Shown piece by piece: positions 39,420 through 48,304 of a DNA stretch of 64,000 nt. Every line of letters begins with the position of its first letter. Positions within the stretch are counted from its first letter, which is position 1. The notes under the pieces are model-generated. The model did not search any database. It worked only from the letters and a program-made list of their open reading frames with translations, and had not been told where the DNA came from. The translations under genes were made by a program, and so were the position numbers. Source of the DNA: Pseudomonas mandelii (GTDB lineage Bacteria > Pseudomonadota > Gammaproteobacteria > Pseudomonadales > Pseudomonadaceae); contig NZ_JAMYDU010000019.1 of NCBI RefSeq assembly GCF_024138395.1, positions 1-64,000 on the forward strand, given 5' to 3'.

Positions 39420-41567
39420 ATGATTTACGAAGGTAAAGCCATCACGGTTAAGGCTCTTGAAAGTGGCATCGTCGAATTGAAATTCGACCTCAAGGGTGAG
39501 TCCGTCAACAAGTTCAACCGTCTTACCCTGAACGAACTGCGTCAGGCTGTAGACACCATCAAGGCAGATGCTTCGATCAAGGGTGTGATCGTCAGCAGTG
39601 GCAAGGACGTGTTCATCGTCGGCGCCGACATCACCGAATTCGTCGACAACTTCAAGCTGCCGGATGCAGAGCTTGTCGCTGGTAACCTCGAAGCCAACAA
39701 GATTTTCAGCGATTTCGAAGACCTCAACGTCCCGACTGTCGCCGCGATCAATGGCATCGCACTGGGTGGCGGTCTGGAAATGTGCCTGGCGGCAGATTTC
39801 CGCGTCATGGCCAATACCGCCAAAATCGGTCTGCCGGAAGTCAAGCTGGGCATCTACCCAGGCTTCGGCGGTACTGTGCGTTTGCCGCGCATCATCGGTG
39901 CCGACAACGCTATCGAGTGGATTGCCGCCGGTAAGGAAAACCGCGCTGAAGACGCGTTGAAAGTCGGTGCCGTCGACGCCGTGGTCGCCCCGGAGAAATT
40001 GCAGGAAGCGGCTCTGCACCTGGTCAAGGGCGCCATCTCTGGCGAGTTTGACTACAAGGCCAAGCGTCAGCCGAAGCTCGAAAAGCTCAAGCTCAACGCC
40101 ATCGAACAAATGATGTCGTTCGAAACCGCCAAAGGTTTCGTGGCCGGTCAAGCGGGCCCGAACTACCCGGCGCCGGTCGAAGCGATCAAAACCATCCAGA
40201 AAGCCGCGAACTTCGGTCGCGACAAGGCGCTGGAAGTCGAAGCCACCGGTTTCGTCAAACTGGCCAAGACCTCTGCCGCGCAGAGCTTGATCGGTCTGTT
40301 CCTGAACGATCAGGAACTGAAGAAAAAGGCCAAGGCCTACGACGAAATCGCCAGAGACGTGAAGCAGGCCGCCGTATTGGGCGCCGGCATCATGGGTGGC
40401 GGTATCGCTTATCAGTCGGCCTCCAAAGGTACGCCGATCCTGATGAAAGACATCAACGAGCACGGCATCGAGCAAGGTCTGGCTGAAGCCGCCAAGCTGC
40501 TGGTGGGCCGCGTTGATAAAGGTCGCATGACCCCGGCGAAAATGGCCGAAGTGCTCAATGGCATTCGTCCGACCCTGTCCTACGGTGATTTCGGTCACGT
40601 CGACCTGGTCGTCGAAGCCGTTGTCGAGAACCCGAAGGTCAAGCAAGCCGTTCTGGCCGAAGTTGAAGACAAGGTCAAAGAGGACACCATCCTCGCGTCC
40701 AACACTTCGACCATTTCCATCACCTTGCTGGCCAAAGCCCTCAAGCGTCCGGAAAACTTCGTCGGCATGCACTTCTTCAACCCGGTGCACATGATGCCGC
40801 TGGTTGAAGTGATCCGTGGCGAGAAGTCCAGCGAAGTGGCCGTTGCCACCACCGTTGCCTACGCCAAGAAAATGGGCAAGAACCCGATCGTCGTCAACGA
40901 CTGCCCGGGCTTCCTGGTCAACCGCGTGCTGTTCCCGTATTTCGGCGGTTTCGCCAAACTGGTCAGCGCCGGCGTGGACTTCGTCCGCATCGACAAGGTC
41001 ATGGAAAAATTCGGCTGGCCGATGGGCCCGGCATACTTGATGGACGTGGTCGGCATCGACACCGGCCACCACGGTCGTGACGTCATGGCTGAAGGCTTCC
41101 CGGATCGCATGAAGGACGATCGCCGTTCGGCCGTCGACGTGCTCTACGAAGCCAAGCGCCTGGGCCAGAAGAATGGCAAGGGCTTCTACGCCTACGAGAC
41201 CGACAAGCGCGGCAAGCAGAAGAAAGTCGCCGATCCTTCGGTGCTGGAAGTGCTCAAGCCAATCGTGTTCGAACAGCGCGAAGTCACTGACGAGGACATC
41301 ATCAACTGGATGATGATCCCGCTGTGCCTGGAAACCGTGCGTTGCCTGGAAGACGGCATCGTCGAAACCGCCGCCGAAGCCGACATGGGTCTGGTCTACG
41401 GTATTGGTTTCCCTCCATTCCGTGGCGGTGCGCTGCGCTACATCGACTCGATCGGTGTTGCAGAGTTCGTTGCCCTGGCTGACCAGTACGCTGATTTGGG
41501 CGCGCTGTACCACCCGACCGCGAAGCTGCGTGAAATGGCCAAAAACGGTCAGAGCTTCTTCGGTTAA
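39420..41567 (+). CDS. fadB: Fatty acid oxidation complex subunit alpha
   Basis: 715 residues from the ATG at 39420 (MIYEGKAITV), the standard Pseudomonas FadB length; a TTG directly before it is ignored. The N-terminal hydratase/isomerase has catalytic glutamates E120 (GGGLEMCL) and E140 (IGLPEVKLG). The middle dehydrogenase has NAD loop VLGAGIMGGGIA and HFFNPVHMMPLVEV. It carries out hydration and 3-hydroxyacyl-CoA oxidation in beta-oxidation, forming a complex with FadA, whose gene follows after 30 bases. Confidence 0.98.
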   Translation: MIYEGKAITVKALESGIVELKFDLKGESVNKFNRLTLNELRQAVDTIKADASIKGVIVSSGKDVFIVGADITEFVDNFKLPDAELVAGNLEANKIFSDFEDLNVPTVAAINGIALGGGLEMCLAADFRVMANTAKIGLPEVKLGIYPGFGGTVRLPRIIGADNAIEWIAAGKENRAEDALKVGAVDAVVAPEKLQEAALHLVKGAISGEFDYKAKRQPKLEKLKLNAIEQMMSFETAKGFVAGQAGPNYPAPVEAIKTIQKAANFGRDKALEVEATGFVKLAKTSAAQSLIGLFLNDQELKKKAKAYDEIARDVKQAAVLGAGIMGGGIAYQSASKGTPILMKDINEHGIEQGLAEAAKLLVGRVDKGRMTPAKMAEVLNGIRPTLSYGDFGHVDLVVEAVVENPKVKQAVLAEVEDKVKEDTILASNTSTISITLLAKALKRPENFVGMHFFNPVHMMPLVEVIRGEKSSEVAVATTVAYAKKMGKNPIVVNDCPGFLVNRVLFPYFGGFAKLVSAGVDFVRIDKVMEKFGWPMGPAYLMDVVGIDTGHHGRDVMAEGFPDRMKDDRRSAVDVLYEAKRLGQKNGKGFYAYETDKRGKQKKVADPSVLEVLKPIVFEQREVTDEDIINWMMIPLCLETVRCLEDGIVETAAEADMGLVYGIGFPPFRGGALRYIDSIGVAEFVALADQYADLGALYHPTAKLREMAKNGQSFFG

Positions 41568-41597
41568 GCGCCCACACTAGAGCGAGAGTGAAAGTAT

Positions 41598-42773
41598 ATG
41601 AGCTTGAATCCTAGAGACGTCGTGATTGTCGACTTCGGTCGTACGCCGATGGGCCGCTCCAAGGGCGGCATGCACCGCAACACCCGCGCCGAAGACATGT
41701 CGGCGCACCTGATCAGCAAATTGCTGGAACGCAACGTCAAGGTTGACCCGAGCGAAGTCGAAGACGTTATCTGGGGCTGTGTGAACCAGACCCTGGAACA
41801 GGGCTGGAACATCGCCCGCATGGCGTCCTTGATGACGCAGATCCCGCACACTTCGGCCGGCCAGACCGTCAGCCGCCTGTGTGGCTCGTCGATGAGTGCT
41901 CTGCATACTGCCGCGCAAGCGATCATGACCGGTAACGGTGACGTGTTCGTGGTTGGTGGCGTCGAGCATATGGGTCACGTGAGCATGATGCACGGTGTCG
42001 ATCCGAACCCGCACATGTCGCTGTACGCGGCGAAAGCCTCGGGCATGATGGGCCTGACCGCGGAAATGCTCGGCAAAATGCACGGCATCACTCGCGAACA
42101 GCAGGACGCCTTTGGCGTGCGCTCCCACCAGCTCGCCCACAAGGCGACTCTGGAAGGCAAGTTCAAAGACGAAATCATTCCGATGCAGGGCTACGACGAG
42201 AACGGTTTCCTGAAACTGTTCGACTACGACGAAACCATTCGTCCGGAAACCACCCTGGAAAGCCTGGCGGCTCTGAAGCCAGCGTTTAACCCGAAGGGCG
42301 GCACCGTGACAGCCGGTACTTCGTCGCAGATCACCGACGGTGCTTCGTGCATGATCGTGATGTCGGCGCAGCGTGCCCAAGACCTCGGCATCCAGCCGAT
42401 GGCGGTGATTCGTTCGATGGCAGTGGCAGGTGTGGACCCGGCGATCATGGGCTATGGTCCAGTACCGGCAACGCAGAAAGCACTGAAGCGCGCGGGCCTT
42501 GGCATCAACGATATCGACTTCTTCGAGCTCAACGAAGCTTTCGCCGCACAGGCGCTGCCAGTGCTGAAAGATTTGAAAGTGCTCGACAAGATGAACGAGA
42601 AGGTTAACCTGCACGGCGGCGCGATCGCCCTGGGTCACCCGTTCGGTTGCTCCGGTGCCCGTATCTCTGGCACTTTGTTGAACGTGATGAAGCAGAATGG
42701 CGGCACCTTCGGGGTGGCTACCATGTGCATTGGTCTCGGCCAAGGCATCTCCACCGTCTTCGAACGCGTTTAA
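41598..42773 (+). CDS. fadA: Fatty acid oxidation complex subunit beta (3-ketoacyl-CoA thiolase)
   Basis: 391 residues. The acylated cysteine is C95 (VSRLCGSSMSA); the C-terminal NEAFAAQA, GHPFGCSGAR and MCIGLGQG segments give the catalytic histidine and second cysteine. It releases acetyl-CoA in the last step of beta-oxidation. Operon with fadB; an intrinsic terminator follows. Confidence 0.98.
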   Translation: MSLNPRDVVIVDFGRTPMGRSKGGMHRNTRAEDMSAHLISKLLERNVKVDPSEVEDVIWGCVNQTLEQGWNIARMASLMTQIPHTSAGQTVSRLCGSSMSALHTAAQAIMTGNGDVFVVGGVEHMGHVSMMHGVDPNPHMSLYAAKASGMMGLTAEMLGKMHGITREQQDAFGVRSHQLAHKATLEGKFKDEIIPMQGYDENGFLKLFDYDETIRPETTLESLAALKPAFNPKGGTVTAGTSSQITDGASCMIVMSAQRAQDLGIQPMAVIRSMAVAGVDPAIMGYGPVPATQKALKRAGLGINDIDFFELNEAFAAQALPVLKDLKVLDKMNEKVNLHGGAIALGHPFGCSGARISGTLLNVMKQNGGTFGVATMCIGLGQGISTVFERV

Positions 42774-42790
42774 GCGTTTTGCTGATGGAA

Positions 42791-42820
42791 GCCGGGGCCA
42801 AGTGCCCCGGTTTTTGTTTT
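42791..42820 (+). terminator. Intrinsic terminator of fadBA
   Basis: CCGGGGC and GCCCCGG form a seven-pair stem with a short loop, followed by TTTTTGTTTTT. Confidence 0.93.
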
Positions 42821-42871
42821 TCCGGATTTATTTTGTTTTTATTTTGAAAAAATTTCAGTGAGGGCCAAAAC

Positions 42872-43108
42872 ATGCCGATACAACCTGGGCTCTACGAACA
42901 TTACAAAGGTCCGCAGTACCGCGTATTCGCTGTTGCGCGGCATTCGGAAACCGAAGAAGAAGTGGTCTTCTACCAAGCCCTGTATGGCGATTACGGCTTT
43001 TGGGTGCGTCCCTTGAGCATGTTCCTGGAGTCGGTCGAGGTCGACGGCGAACAGGTGCCACGCTTTGCTTTGGTGCAAGCCGAACCGAGCGTTTTTCCGC
43101 AGCCATAA
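42872..43108 (+). CDS. DUF1653 family protein
   Basis: 78 residues. The start MPIQPGLYEHYKGPQYRVFAV is followed by ARHSETEEEVVFYQALYGDY and WVRPLSMFLE, the complete DUF1653 pattern (a small beta-barrel-like domain). GAGG lies nine bases upstream of the ATG. Function unknown; usually cytoplasmic. It lies between the fadA terminator and topA. Confidence 0.92.
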   Translation: MPIQPGLYEHYKGPQYRVFAVARHSETEEEVVFYQALYGDYGFWVRPLSMFLESVEVDGEQVPRFALVQAEPSVFPQP

Positions 43109-43222
43109 GGGGAGTGCGCGCAGAACCCTGCGCTTGACCTCACCTTGTAGCCACTATATATAGCGGTGCCGCGTCAGGCGCCAACCGCCTTTCACTTCTA
43201 GAATTCAGGAATTTTCTGATCC

Positions 43223-45850
43223 ATGGGCAAATCGCTGGTCATTGTGGAATCCCCGGCTAAGGCCAAGACCATCAACAAGTATCTGGGTAACCAATACGTG
43301 GTGAAGTCGAGTATCGGCCATATCCGAGACCTGCCCACCAGCGGTTCGGCTAGCGCCAGCAAAGAGCCTGCCGCCAAGCGCGGCAAGGCCGCCGCAGGTG
43401 AAGGTCCGGTGCTCACGCCGAAAGAGAAAGCGCGCAAGCAGCTGGTCTCGCGCATGGGTGTCGATCCCGATCATGGCTGGAAAGCCAAGTACGAGATCCT
43501 CCCGGGCAAGGAAAAAGTCATCGAAGAGCTGCGCCGGCTCGCCAAAGATGCTGACACCATCTATCTCGCAACCGACTTGGATCGCGAGGGGGAAGCCATT
43601 GCCTGGCACCTGCGCGAAGCCATCGGTGGTGACGACAGCCGCTACAAGCGCGTGGTGTTCAACGAAATCACCAAGAAAGCGATCCAGGAAGCCTTCTCCA
43701 AACCGGGCGAGCTGGACATCGATCGAGTCAACGCCCAGCAGGCGCGTCGCTTCCTCGACCGCGTGGTGGGTTACATGGTTTCGCCGCTGCTGTGGGCCAA
43801 GGTCGCCCGTGGCCTGTCCGCCGGTCGCGTGCAATCGGTTGCCGTGAAGCTGGTGGTCGAGCGTGAGCGTGAAATCCGTGCGTTCAATCCGGAAGAGTAC
43901 TGGGAAGTCCACGCCGACCTCGGTACCGCCAAGGGCGCGACCGTGCGTTTCGACGTGGCCCGCGAGAAAGGCGAAGCCTTCAAGCCGCTGAACGAAGCCC
44001 AGGCCATGGCCGCGCTGGAGAAGCTCAAGGCTTCCAGCTACAGCATCGTCAAGCGCGAAGACAAACCGACCAGCAGCAAGCCGTCGGCACCGTTCATCAC
44101 TTCCACCCTGCAACAGGCCGCGAGTAACCGCCTGGGCTTCGGTGTGAAGAAAACCATGATGATGGCTCAGCGTTTGTACGAAGCCGGCTACATCACTTAT
44201 ATGCGTACCGACTCCACCAACCTCTCGGCCGATGCCGTGACGATGGCGCGTACTTATATTGAAGGCGAATTCGGCAAGAAGTACCTGCCGGAAAATCCAA
44301 ACGTCTACAGCAGCAAGGAAGGCGCACAAGAGGCTCACGAAGCGATTCGTCCATCCGACGCCAATACCGAGCCAAGCAAGCTGTCGGGCATGGAGCGTGA
44401 TGCCGAGCGGCTTTACGAGCTGATCTGGCGCCAGTTCCTGGCTTGCCAGATGCTGCCGGCGCAATACCTGTCGACCACGGTCACCGTCGGTGCCGGCGAC
44501 TTCGAGCTGCGTGCCAAGGGCCGCATCCTGAAGTTCGACGGTTACACCCGCGTCATGCCGCAAATTGCCAAGCCTGGCGATGACGACGTGCTGCCAGACA
44601 TGGCCCAGGGCGACGCGATGAAGCTGATCAAGCTTGATCCGACCCAGCACTTCACCAAGCCACCGGCGCGTTACTCGGAGGCGAGCTTGGTTAAAGAAAT
44701 GGAAAAACGCGGCATCGGTCGTCCTTCGACCTACGCGGCGATCATTTCGACCATTCAGGACCGCGGCTACGTGGCGCTGCACAACCGTCGTTTCTATTCG
44801 GAAAAGATGGGCGACATCGTCACCGAACGTTTGGCCGAGAGCTTCTCCAATCTCATGGATTACGGCTTCACCGCCGGCATGGAAGAGAACCTCGATGACG
44901 TGGCTCAGGGCGAACGCGACTGGAAAAACGTGCTCGACGAGTTCTACGGCGACTTCAAGAAGAAACTCGAAGTGGCTGAAAGTGTCGAAGGCGGTATGCG
45001 CGCCAACCAGCCAGTGATGACTGACATTCCGTGCGTGTTGTGTGGTCGTCCGATGCAGATCCGTACTGCTTCGACCGGCGTATTCCTCGGTTGCTCGGGC
45101 TATAGCCTGCCGCCGAAAGAGCGCTGCAAAGCCACCGTCAATCTGGTGCCGGGCGATGAAATCGCCGCGGACGACGAGGGTGAATCCGAGTCGTTGGTCC
45201 TGCGTGGCAAGCATCGCTGCCCGATTTGCAGCACCGCGATGGACGCTTACCTGCTCGACGAGAAGCGCAAGCTGCACATCTGCGGTAACAACCCGGATTG
45301 CTCTGGCTACGAAATCGAAGAGGGCACCTATCGCATCAAAGGCTATGAAGGTCCGAGCCTGGAATGCGACAAGTGCGGCAGCGAGATGCAGCTCAAGACC
45401 GGTCGTTTCGGCAAGTTCTTCGGTTGCACCAACGCTACCTGCAAGAACACCCGCAAGCTGCTGAAAAGCGGTGACGCGGCGCCGCCGAAGATGGACCCGG
45501 TGAAGATGCCTGAGCTCAAATGCGAAAAGGTCAACGACACCTACATCCTGCGCGACGGTGCTTCCGGCCTGTTCCTCGCGGCCAGCCAGTTCCCGAAAAA
45601 TCGTGAGACTCGTGCACCGCTGGTGATGGAAATCGTGCCGCACAAGGATGAGATCGATCCGAAGTACCATTTCCTCTGCGAAGCGCCGAAGAAAGATCCG
45701 GACGGCCTCCCTTCGGTAATTCGTTACAGCCGCAAGACCAAAGAGCAGTACGTGCAGACTGAGGTTGACGGTAAACCGACTGGCTGGAAGGCGTATTACG
45801 ACGGCGGCAAGTGGACGGTTGAAGACAAGCGTCCATCAGCCAAGGCTTAA
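43223..45850 (+). CDS. topA: DNA topoisomerase I
   Basis: 875 residues. A type IA enzyme that relaxes negative supercoils. The Toprim domain has LVIVESPAKAKTI near the N terminus and ATDLDREGEAIAW. The active tyrosine is Y326 in YITYMRTDS. Three C-terminal four-cysteine zinc domains begin at CVLCGRPM, CPICSTAM and CDKCGSEM. A basic linker inserted near residues 35-70 (SASKEPAAKRGKAAAGE) is typical of Pseudomonas TopA. Confidence 0.98.
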   Translation: MGKSLVIVESPAKAKTINKYLGNQYVVKSSIGHIRDLPTSGSASASKEPAAKRGKAAAGEGPVLTPKEKARKQLVSRMGVDPDHGWKAKYEILPGKEKVIEELRRLAKDADTIYLATDLDREGEAIAWHLREAIGGDDSRYKRVVFNEITKKAIQEAFSKPGELDIDRVNAQQARRFLDRVVGYMVSPLLWAKVARGLSAGRVQSVAVKLVVEREREIRAFNPEEYWEVHADLGTAKGATVRFDVAREKGEAFKPLNEAQAMAALEKLKASSYSIVKREDKPTSSKPSAPFITSTLQQAASNRLGFGVKKTMMMAQRLYEAGYITYMRTDSTNLSADAVTMARTYIEGEFGKKYLPENPNVYSSKEGAQEAHEAIRPSDANTEPSKLSGMERDAERLYELIWRQFLACQMLPAQYLSTTVTVGAGDFELRAKGRILKFDGYTRVMPQIAKPGDDDVLPDMAQGDAMKLIKLDPTQHFTKPPARYSEASLVKEMEKRGIGRPSTYAAIISTIQDRGYVALHNRRFYSEKMGDIVTERLAESFSNLMDYGFTAGMEENLDDVAQGERDWKNVLDEFYGDFKKKLEVAESVEGGMRANQPVMTDIPCVLCGRPMQIRTASTGVFLGCSGYSLPPKERCKATVNLVPGDEIAADDEGESESLVLRGKHRCPICSTAMDAYLLDEKRKLHICGNNPDCSGYEIEEGTYRIKGYEGPSLECDKCGSEMQLKTGRFGKFFGCTNATCKNTRKLLKSGDAAPPKMDPVKMPELKCEKVNDTYILRDGASGLFLAASQFPKNRETRAPLVMEIVPHKDEIDPKYHFLCEAPKKDPDGLPSVIRYSRKTKEQYVQTEVDGKPTGWKAYYDGGKWTVEDKRPSAKA

Positions 45851-45862
45851 AAGGCTGTACAC

Positions 45863-45907
45863 AAAAGGCCGCATGACAACCCTCGGGTTTTCATGCGGCC
45901 TTTTGTT
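45863..45907 (+). terminator. Intrinsic terminator of topA
   Basis: AAAAGGCCGCATGA and TCATGCGGCCTTTT form a long perfect stem, followed by GTTTTGGG. It can act in both directions. Confidence 0.93.
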
Positions 45908-45988
45908 TTGGGCTTGCGGGAAGCTCAGGTGATCCACGACACTGTCTGACCTGCGTGAAGCAATTATTTCGTTGTGGAGGCTGCCGTC

Positions 45989-46513
45989 ATGGCCCACGAA
46001 CTCTATACCCGTACCAACCAGAAGATTTATTTCGCCGGCTTGTCGCTGGAAGCGCTTGCCAAAGCCGAAGAGGGGCGGGCGATGAACTCCTTGGCGCTGA
46101 TTCAGGCCGGGCGCGAATCGGCGTTGTTTCACCTGTACGGTGCGCTATTGGGGCTGTGCCATGAAATCGCCGGTTTCTATCGCCTGCCTCAGGCCAATGC
46201 GCCGCGGGCAGAGATGCTGCTGACCCGCGAAGTGCTCGAAACCATCGCTATTCCGGAAATGGCCGAAATGGTCGAACTGGCGCAAAACCCTGAAACCTGG
46301 CTGGCCAAGCTGCTGTCGGCACATGCCGCACTGTTTCAGCCGCCTCGCGCTCCGCACAAGCCCAAGGGCGATGTGACGCAGCCGCTAATCCAGGCCGTTA
46401 ATCTGGATGAAGAAGAGGCACCTGAGGAGCTGAGTCGGGAAGAACTGGAGAGCTGGCGTCAGAACCTTAAAGGCCTGGCAATTCGGTTTCGCGAAGGGTT
46501 GAACGAGTGCTGA
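45989..46513 (+). CDS. Conserved Pseudomonas protein of unknown function
   Basis: 174 residues from the ATG at 45989 (MAHELYTRTNQKIYFAG), with GGAGG ten bases upstream. It is soluble and mainly helical. A conserved-looking N-terminal half (RTNQKIYFAGLSLEALA, ALFHLYGALLGLCHEI) is followed by an acidic linker and a C-terminal helix with RQNLKGLAIRFREGL. I believe it belongs to a DUF family always found between topA and lexA in pseudomonads; no function is known to me. It precedes another small gene and the SOS operon. Confidence 0.85.
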   Translation: MAHELYTRTNQKIYFAGLSLEALAKAEEGRAMNSLALIQAGRESALFHLYGALLGLCHEIAGFYRLPQANAPRAEMLLTREVLETIAIPEMAEMVELAQNPETWLAKLLSAHAALFQPPRAPHKPKGDVTQPLIQAVNLDEEEAPEELSREELESWRQNLKGLAIRFREGLNEC

Positions 46514-46654
46514 AGGATTGAGTGTTTAGGGAAGGGGCTGCTCAAGGAAGAGGGCTGTCAGAATTTTCCTTTCGTGATGGCATTTGGTCAAGATCCCGAG
46601 CGAAGCTTGGCTGATGCCTATATAATCCCCGCCTTTCGTGGAGAACAGACCTTT

Positions 46655-46888
46655 ATGCCAACGTCCTTTCTAGAAATTGTCGAGTTACCAGACGGCCGAA
46701 TCGAGCTGCGCAGGGCCGAGGACGAAGGTTCTCTGGTTACTTTGGATTTCTCCGAGGATGCCAAGGTTTTCCTTCAAGGCCAGCATGTGGAAGTCGCCAA
46801 GGCGATGTTGAGCGTCGGTGTTCAGATGGCAGGCCGCCTGGTTGAAGGCGAGTTTGATAAGGAAGAGGGGCCACGGGTTCTTCATTGA
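46655..46888 (+). CDS. Small conserved protein of unknown function
   Basis: 77 residues from the ATG at 46655 (MPTSFLEIVELPDGRIEL). GGAG is about ten bases upstream. The product is acidic and probably mixed alpha/beta: a short beta hairpin with RRAEDEGSLVTLDFS and a helix HVEVAKAMLSVGVQMAG. No function is known. It is convergent with sulA; 46889-46982 holds nothing recognisable. Confidence 0.82.
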   Translation: MPTSFLEIVELPDGRIELRRAEDEGSLVTLDFSEDAKVFLQGQHVEVAKAMLSVGVQMAGRLVEGEFDKEEGPRVLH

Positions 46889-46982
46889 TCCCGCCCGTCG
46901 GATTCTTCGGATACCTCTACAGATCGGCTTCTCTATCCCTGGAGAAGCCCCGCGCTGTTCAGCGCACAACAGCGTTTGTCAG

Positions 46983-47456
46983 TTAACCCAGTCGAATATT
47001 CAGACTTTGCGCATCCCCGATACGGGCGGCGCTGATCAACTGTTGCCGTGACGTTGTGCTCAGCGGGTTAAGCCAGCTGACGACCGTATGGCTGCGACCA
47101 AGTCGCAAGGCTTCGCAGGTCAACTGCTGAGCGCTCTGCGTGCCGCGCGGTTGCAGGAGCAGAATGCGCTCACGGTTCAGACCGGCGTCCCGTAACCAGG
47201 CTTGTGTCAGGCTGGCGGGCGGGGCGATCAGTGTCAGCCAGCGTGCGTCCTGATCCTGACTCAGTTCTCTGAGAATCGGTGCCAGAAGGTTCAGGCAGTT
47301 CCCGGCCGCGCCGCGCAGTGATAGCTCGCTGAAGACTTCAGGCTCGGCGCTCCAGGGCGATTCGACCACGTCTTTCAGGATCGGCGCCAATGGCTGTGCC
47401 ATGAACGCCTCGAACAACGGCAGTTGGGCTTGCTGTGAGGTATGTGGGAACTGCAT
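46983..47456 (-). CDS. sulA: SOS cell division inhibitor SulA
   Basis: 157 residues. SulA blocks FtsZ polymerisation during DNA damage. The sequence shows the SulA/RecA-like core WLTLIAPPASLTQAWLRDAG and HTVVSWLNPLST. Its ribosome site AAAGGAGG overlaps the lexA stop codon, with the ATG following within ten bases, so translation is coupled to lexA. SOS boxes sit in front of lexA. Confidence 0.93.
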   Translation of the reverse strand: MQFPHTSQQAQLPLFEAFMAQPLAPILKDVVESPWSAEPEVFSELSLRGAAGNCLNLLAPILRELSQDQDARWLTLIAPPASLTQAWLRDAGLNRERILLLQPRGTQSAQQLTCEALRLGRSHTVVSWLNPLSTTSRQQLISAARIGDAQSLNIRLG

Positions 47457-47466
47457 AAAGCCTCCT

Positions 47467-48075
47467 TTAGCGGCGAATCACGCCGACACTCAAGCCTTCG
47501 ATAACCAGTTCCTGATCTTTCAGGTTGACTTCGATAGGGGCGAATTCAGGGTTTTCGGCAATCAACCAGACCTTGCTGCCGTCGCGCTTGAAGCGCTTGA
47601 CGGTCACTTCGTCACCGATCCGCGCCACGACGATCTGGCCGTTGCGGGCTTCGCGGGTGGTATGGACGGCCAGCAGGTCGCCGTCGAAAATGCCGACGTC
47701 CTTCATGCTCATGCCATGGACCCGCAGCAGATAGTCAGCGCGAGGATGGAAGAACGAAGGGTTGATGTTGCAGGATTCTTCGATGTGCTGCTGGGCGAGG
47801 ATCGGCGCACCGGCAGCCACCCGGCCAATGATCGGCAAGCTGGATTCGTCTGCCTTGGCTTCGAAGCCAGGGATGCGGATGCCGCGGGAGGCGCCCGGGG
47901 TCATTTCGATCGCGCCCTTGCGGGCCAGTGCCTTGAGGTGTTCTTCCGCCGCATTGGGCGACTTGAAGCCCAGTTCCTGAGCGATTTCCGCGCGGGTCGG
48001 CGGGTAGCCGTTGTCTTCGAGGCAACGTTTGATGAAGGCCAGAATCTCTGCTTGGCGTGGCGTCAGCTTTAGCAT
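47467..48075 (-). CDS. lexA: LexA repressor
   Basis: 202 residues. An N-terminal winged helix (about 1-65) binds SOS boxes; the self-cleavage site is Ala88-Gly89 in RVAAGAPIL, with catalytic Ser123 (HGMSMKD) and Lys160 (VTVKRFK). RecA filaments trigger cleavage. It is autoregulated: two SOS boxes lie 11-45 bases upstream of the start codon. Confidence 0.98.
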   Translation of the reverse strand: MLKLTPRQAEILAFIKRCLEDNGYPPTRAEIAQELGFKSPNAAEEHLKALARKGAIEMTPGASRGIRIPGFEAKADESSLPIIGRVAAGAPILAQQHIEESCNINPSFFHPRADYLLRVHGMSMKDVGIFDGDLLAVHTTREARNGQIVVARIGDEVTVKRFKRDGSKVWLIAENPEFAPIEVNLKDQELVIEGLSVGVIRR

Positions 48076-48085
48076 ATTGATCGCT

Positions 48086-48120
48086 CTGTTTTTTTATACA
48101 GTGACTGGGATTATATACAG
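48086..48120 (-). promoter_or_regulatory. Tandem SOS (LexA) boxes of lexA-sulA
   Basis: CTGTTTTTTTATACAG at 48086-48101 is a full CTGT-N8-ACAG. CTGGGATTATATACAG at 48105-48120 has one mismatch in the conserved half. The boxes are spaced 19 bases centre to centre, so two LexA dimers would sit almost on the same side of the helix. Confidence 0.93.
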
Positions 48121-48245
48121 TGAACCGGTCTTGGCAATGCCCCTTTTTTTGTCGGCCGCTGGACGGTCATTTTGCTCGCTGATGGAAGCGGCGCTGTTGT
48201 ATGGTTAAATACCTGACCGACCATTCCCAAAACGAACCGCCAGAC

Positions 48246-48289
48246 TTGACAAGGCCAAGGCTGAAACGTATGTTTCAAACAAGTGTTTG
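48246..48289 (+). promoter_or_regulatory. psrA promoter with two abutting PsrA operators
   Basis: TTGACA (48246-48251) and TATGTT (48269-48274) are 17 bases apart, a strong sigma-70 promoter. GAAACGTATGTTTC (48263-48276) covers the -10, and CAAACAAGTGTTTG (48276-48289) follows, sharing one base. Both match [G/C]AAAC-N4-GTTT[G/C] exactly. PsrA bound here would block RNA polymerase, giving tight autorepression. Confidence 0.9.
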
Positions 48290-48304
48290 TCAGGCGGAGT
48301 AGCC

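Noticed and set aside
39183..41513. Very long open frame opposite fadB
   Set aside because: High GC content and codon bias of fadB leave few stops on the other strand. The translation has no domain and fadB is certain.
43205..45670. 821-codon open frame opposite topA
   Set aside because: Antisense shadow of a certain gene; low-complexity composition rich in His, Arg, Ala and Val with no motifs.
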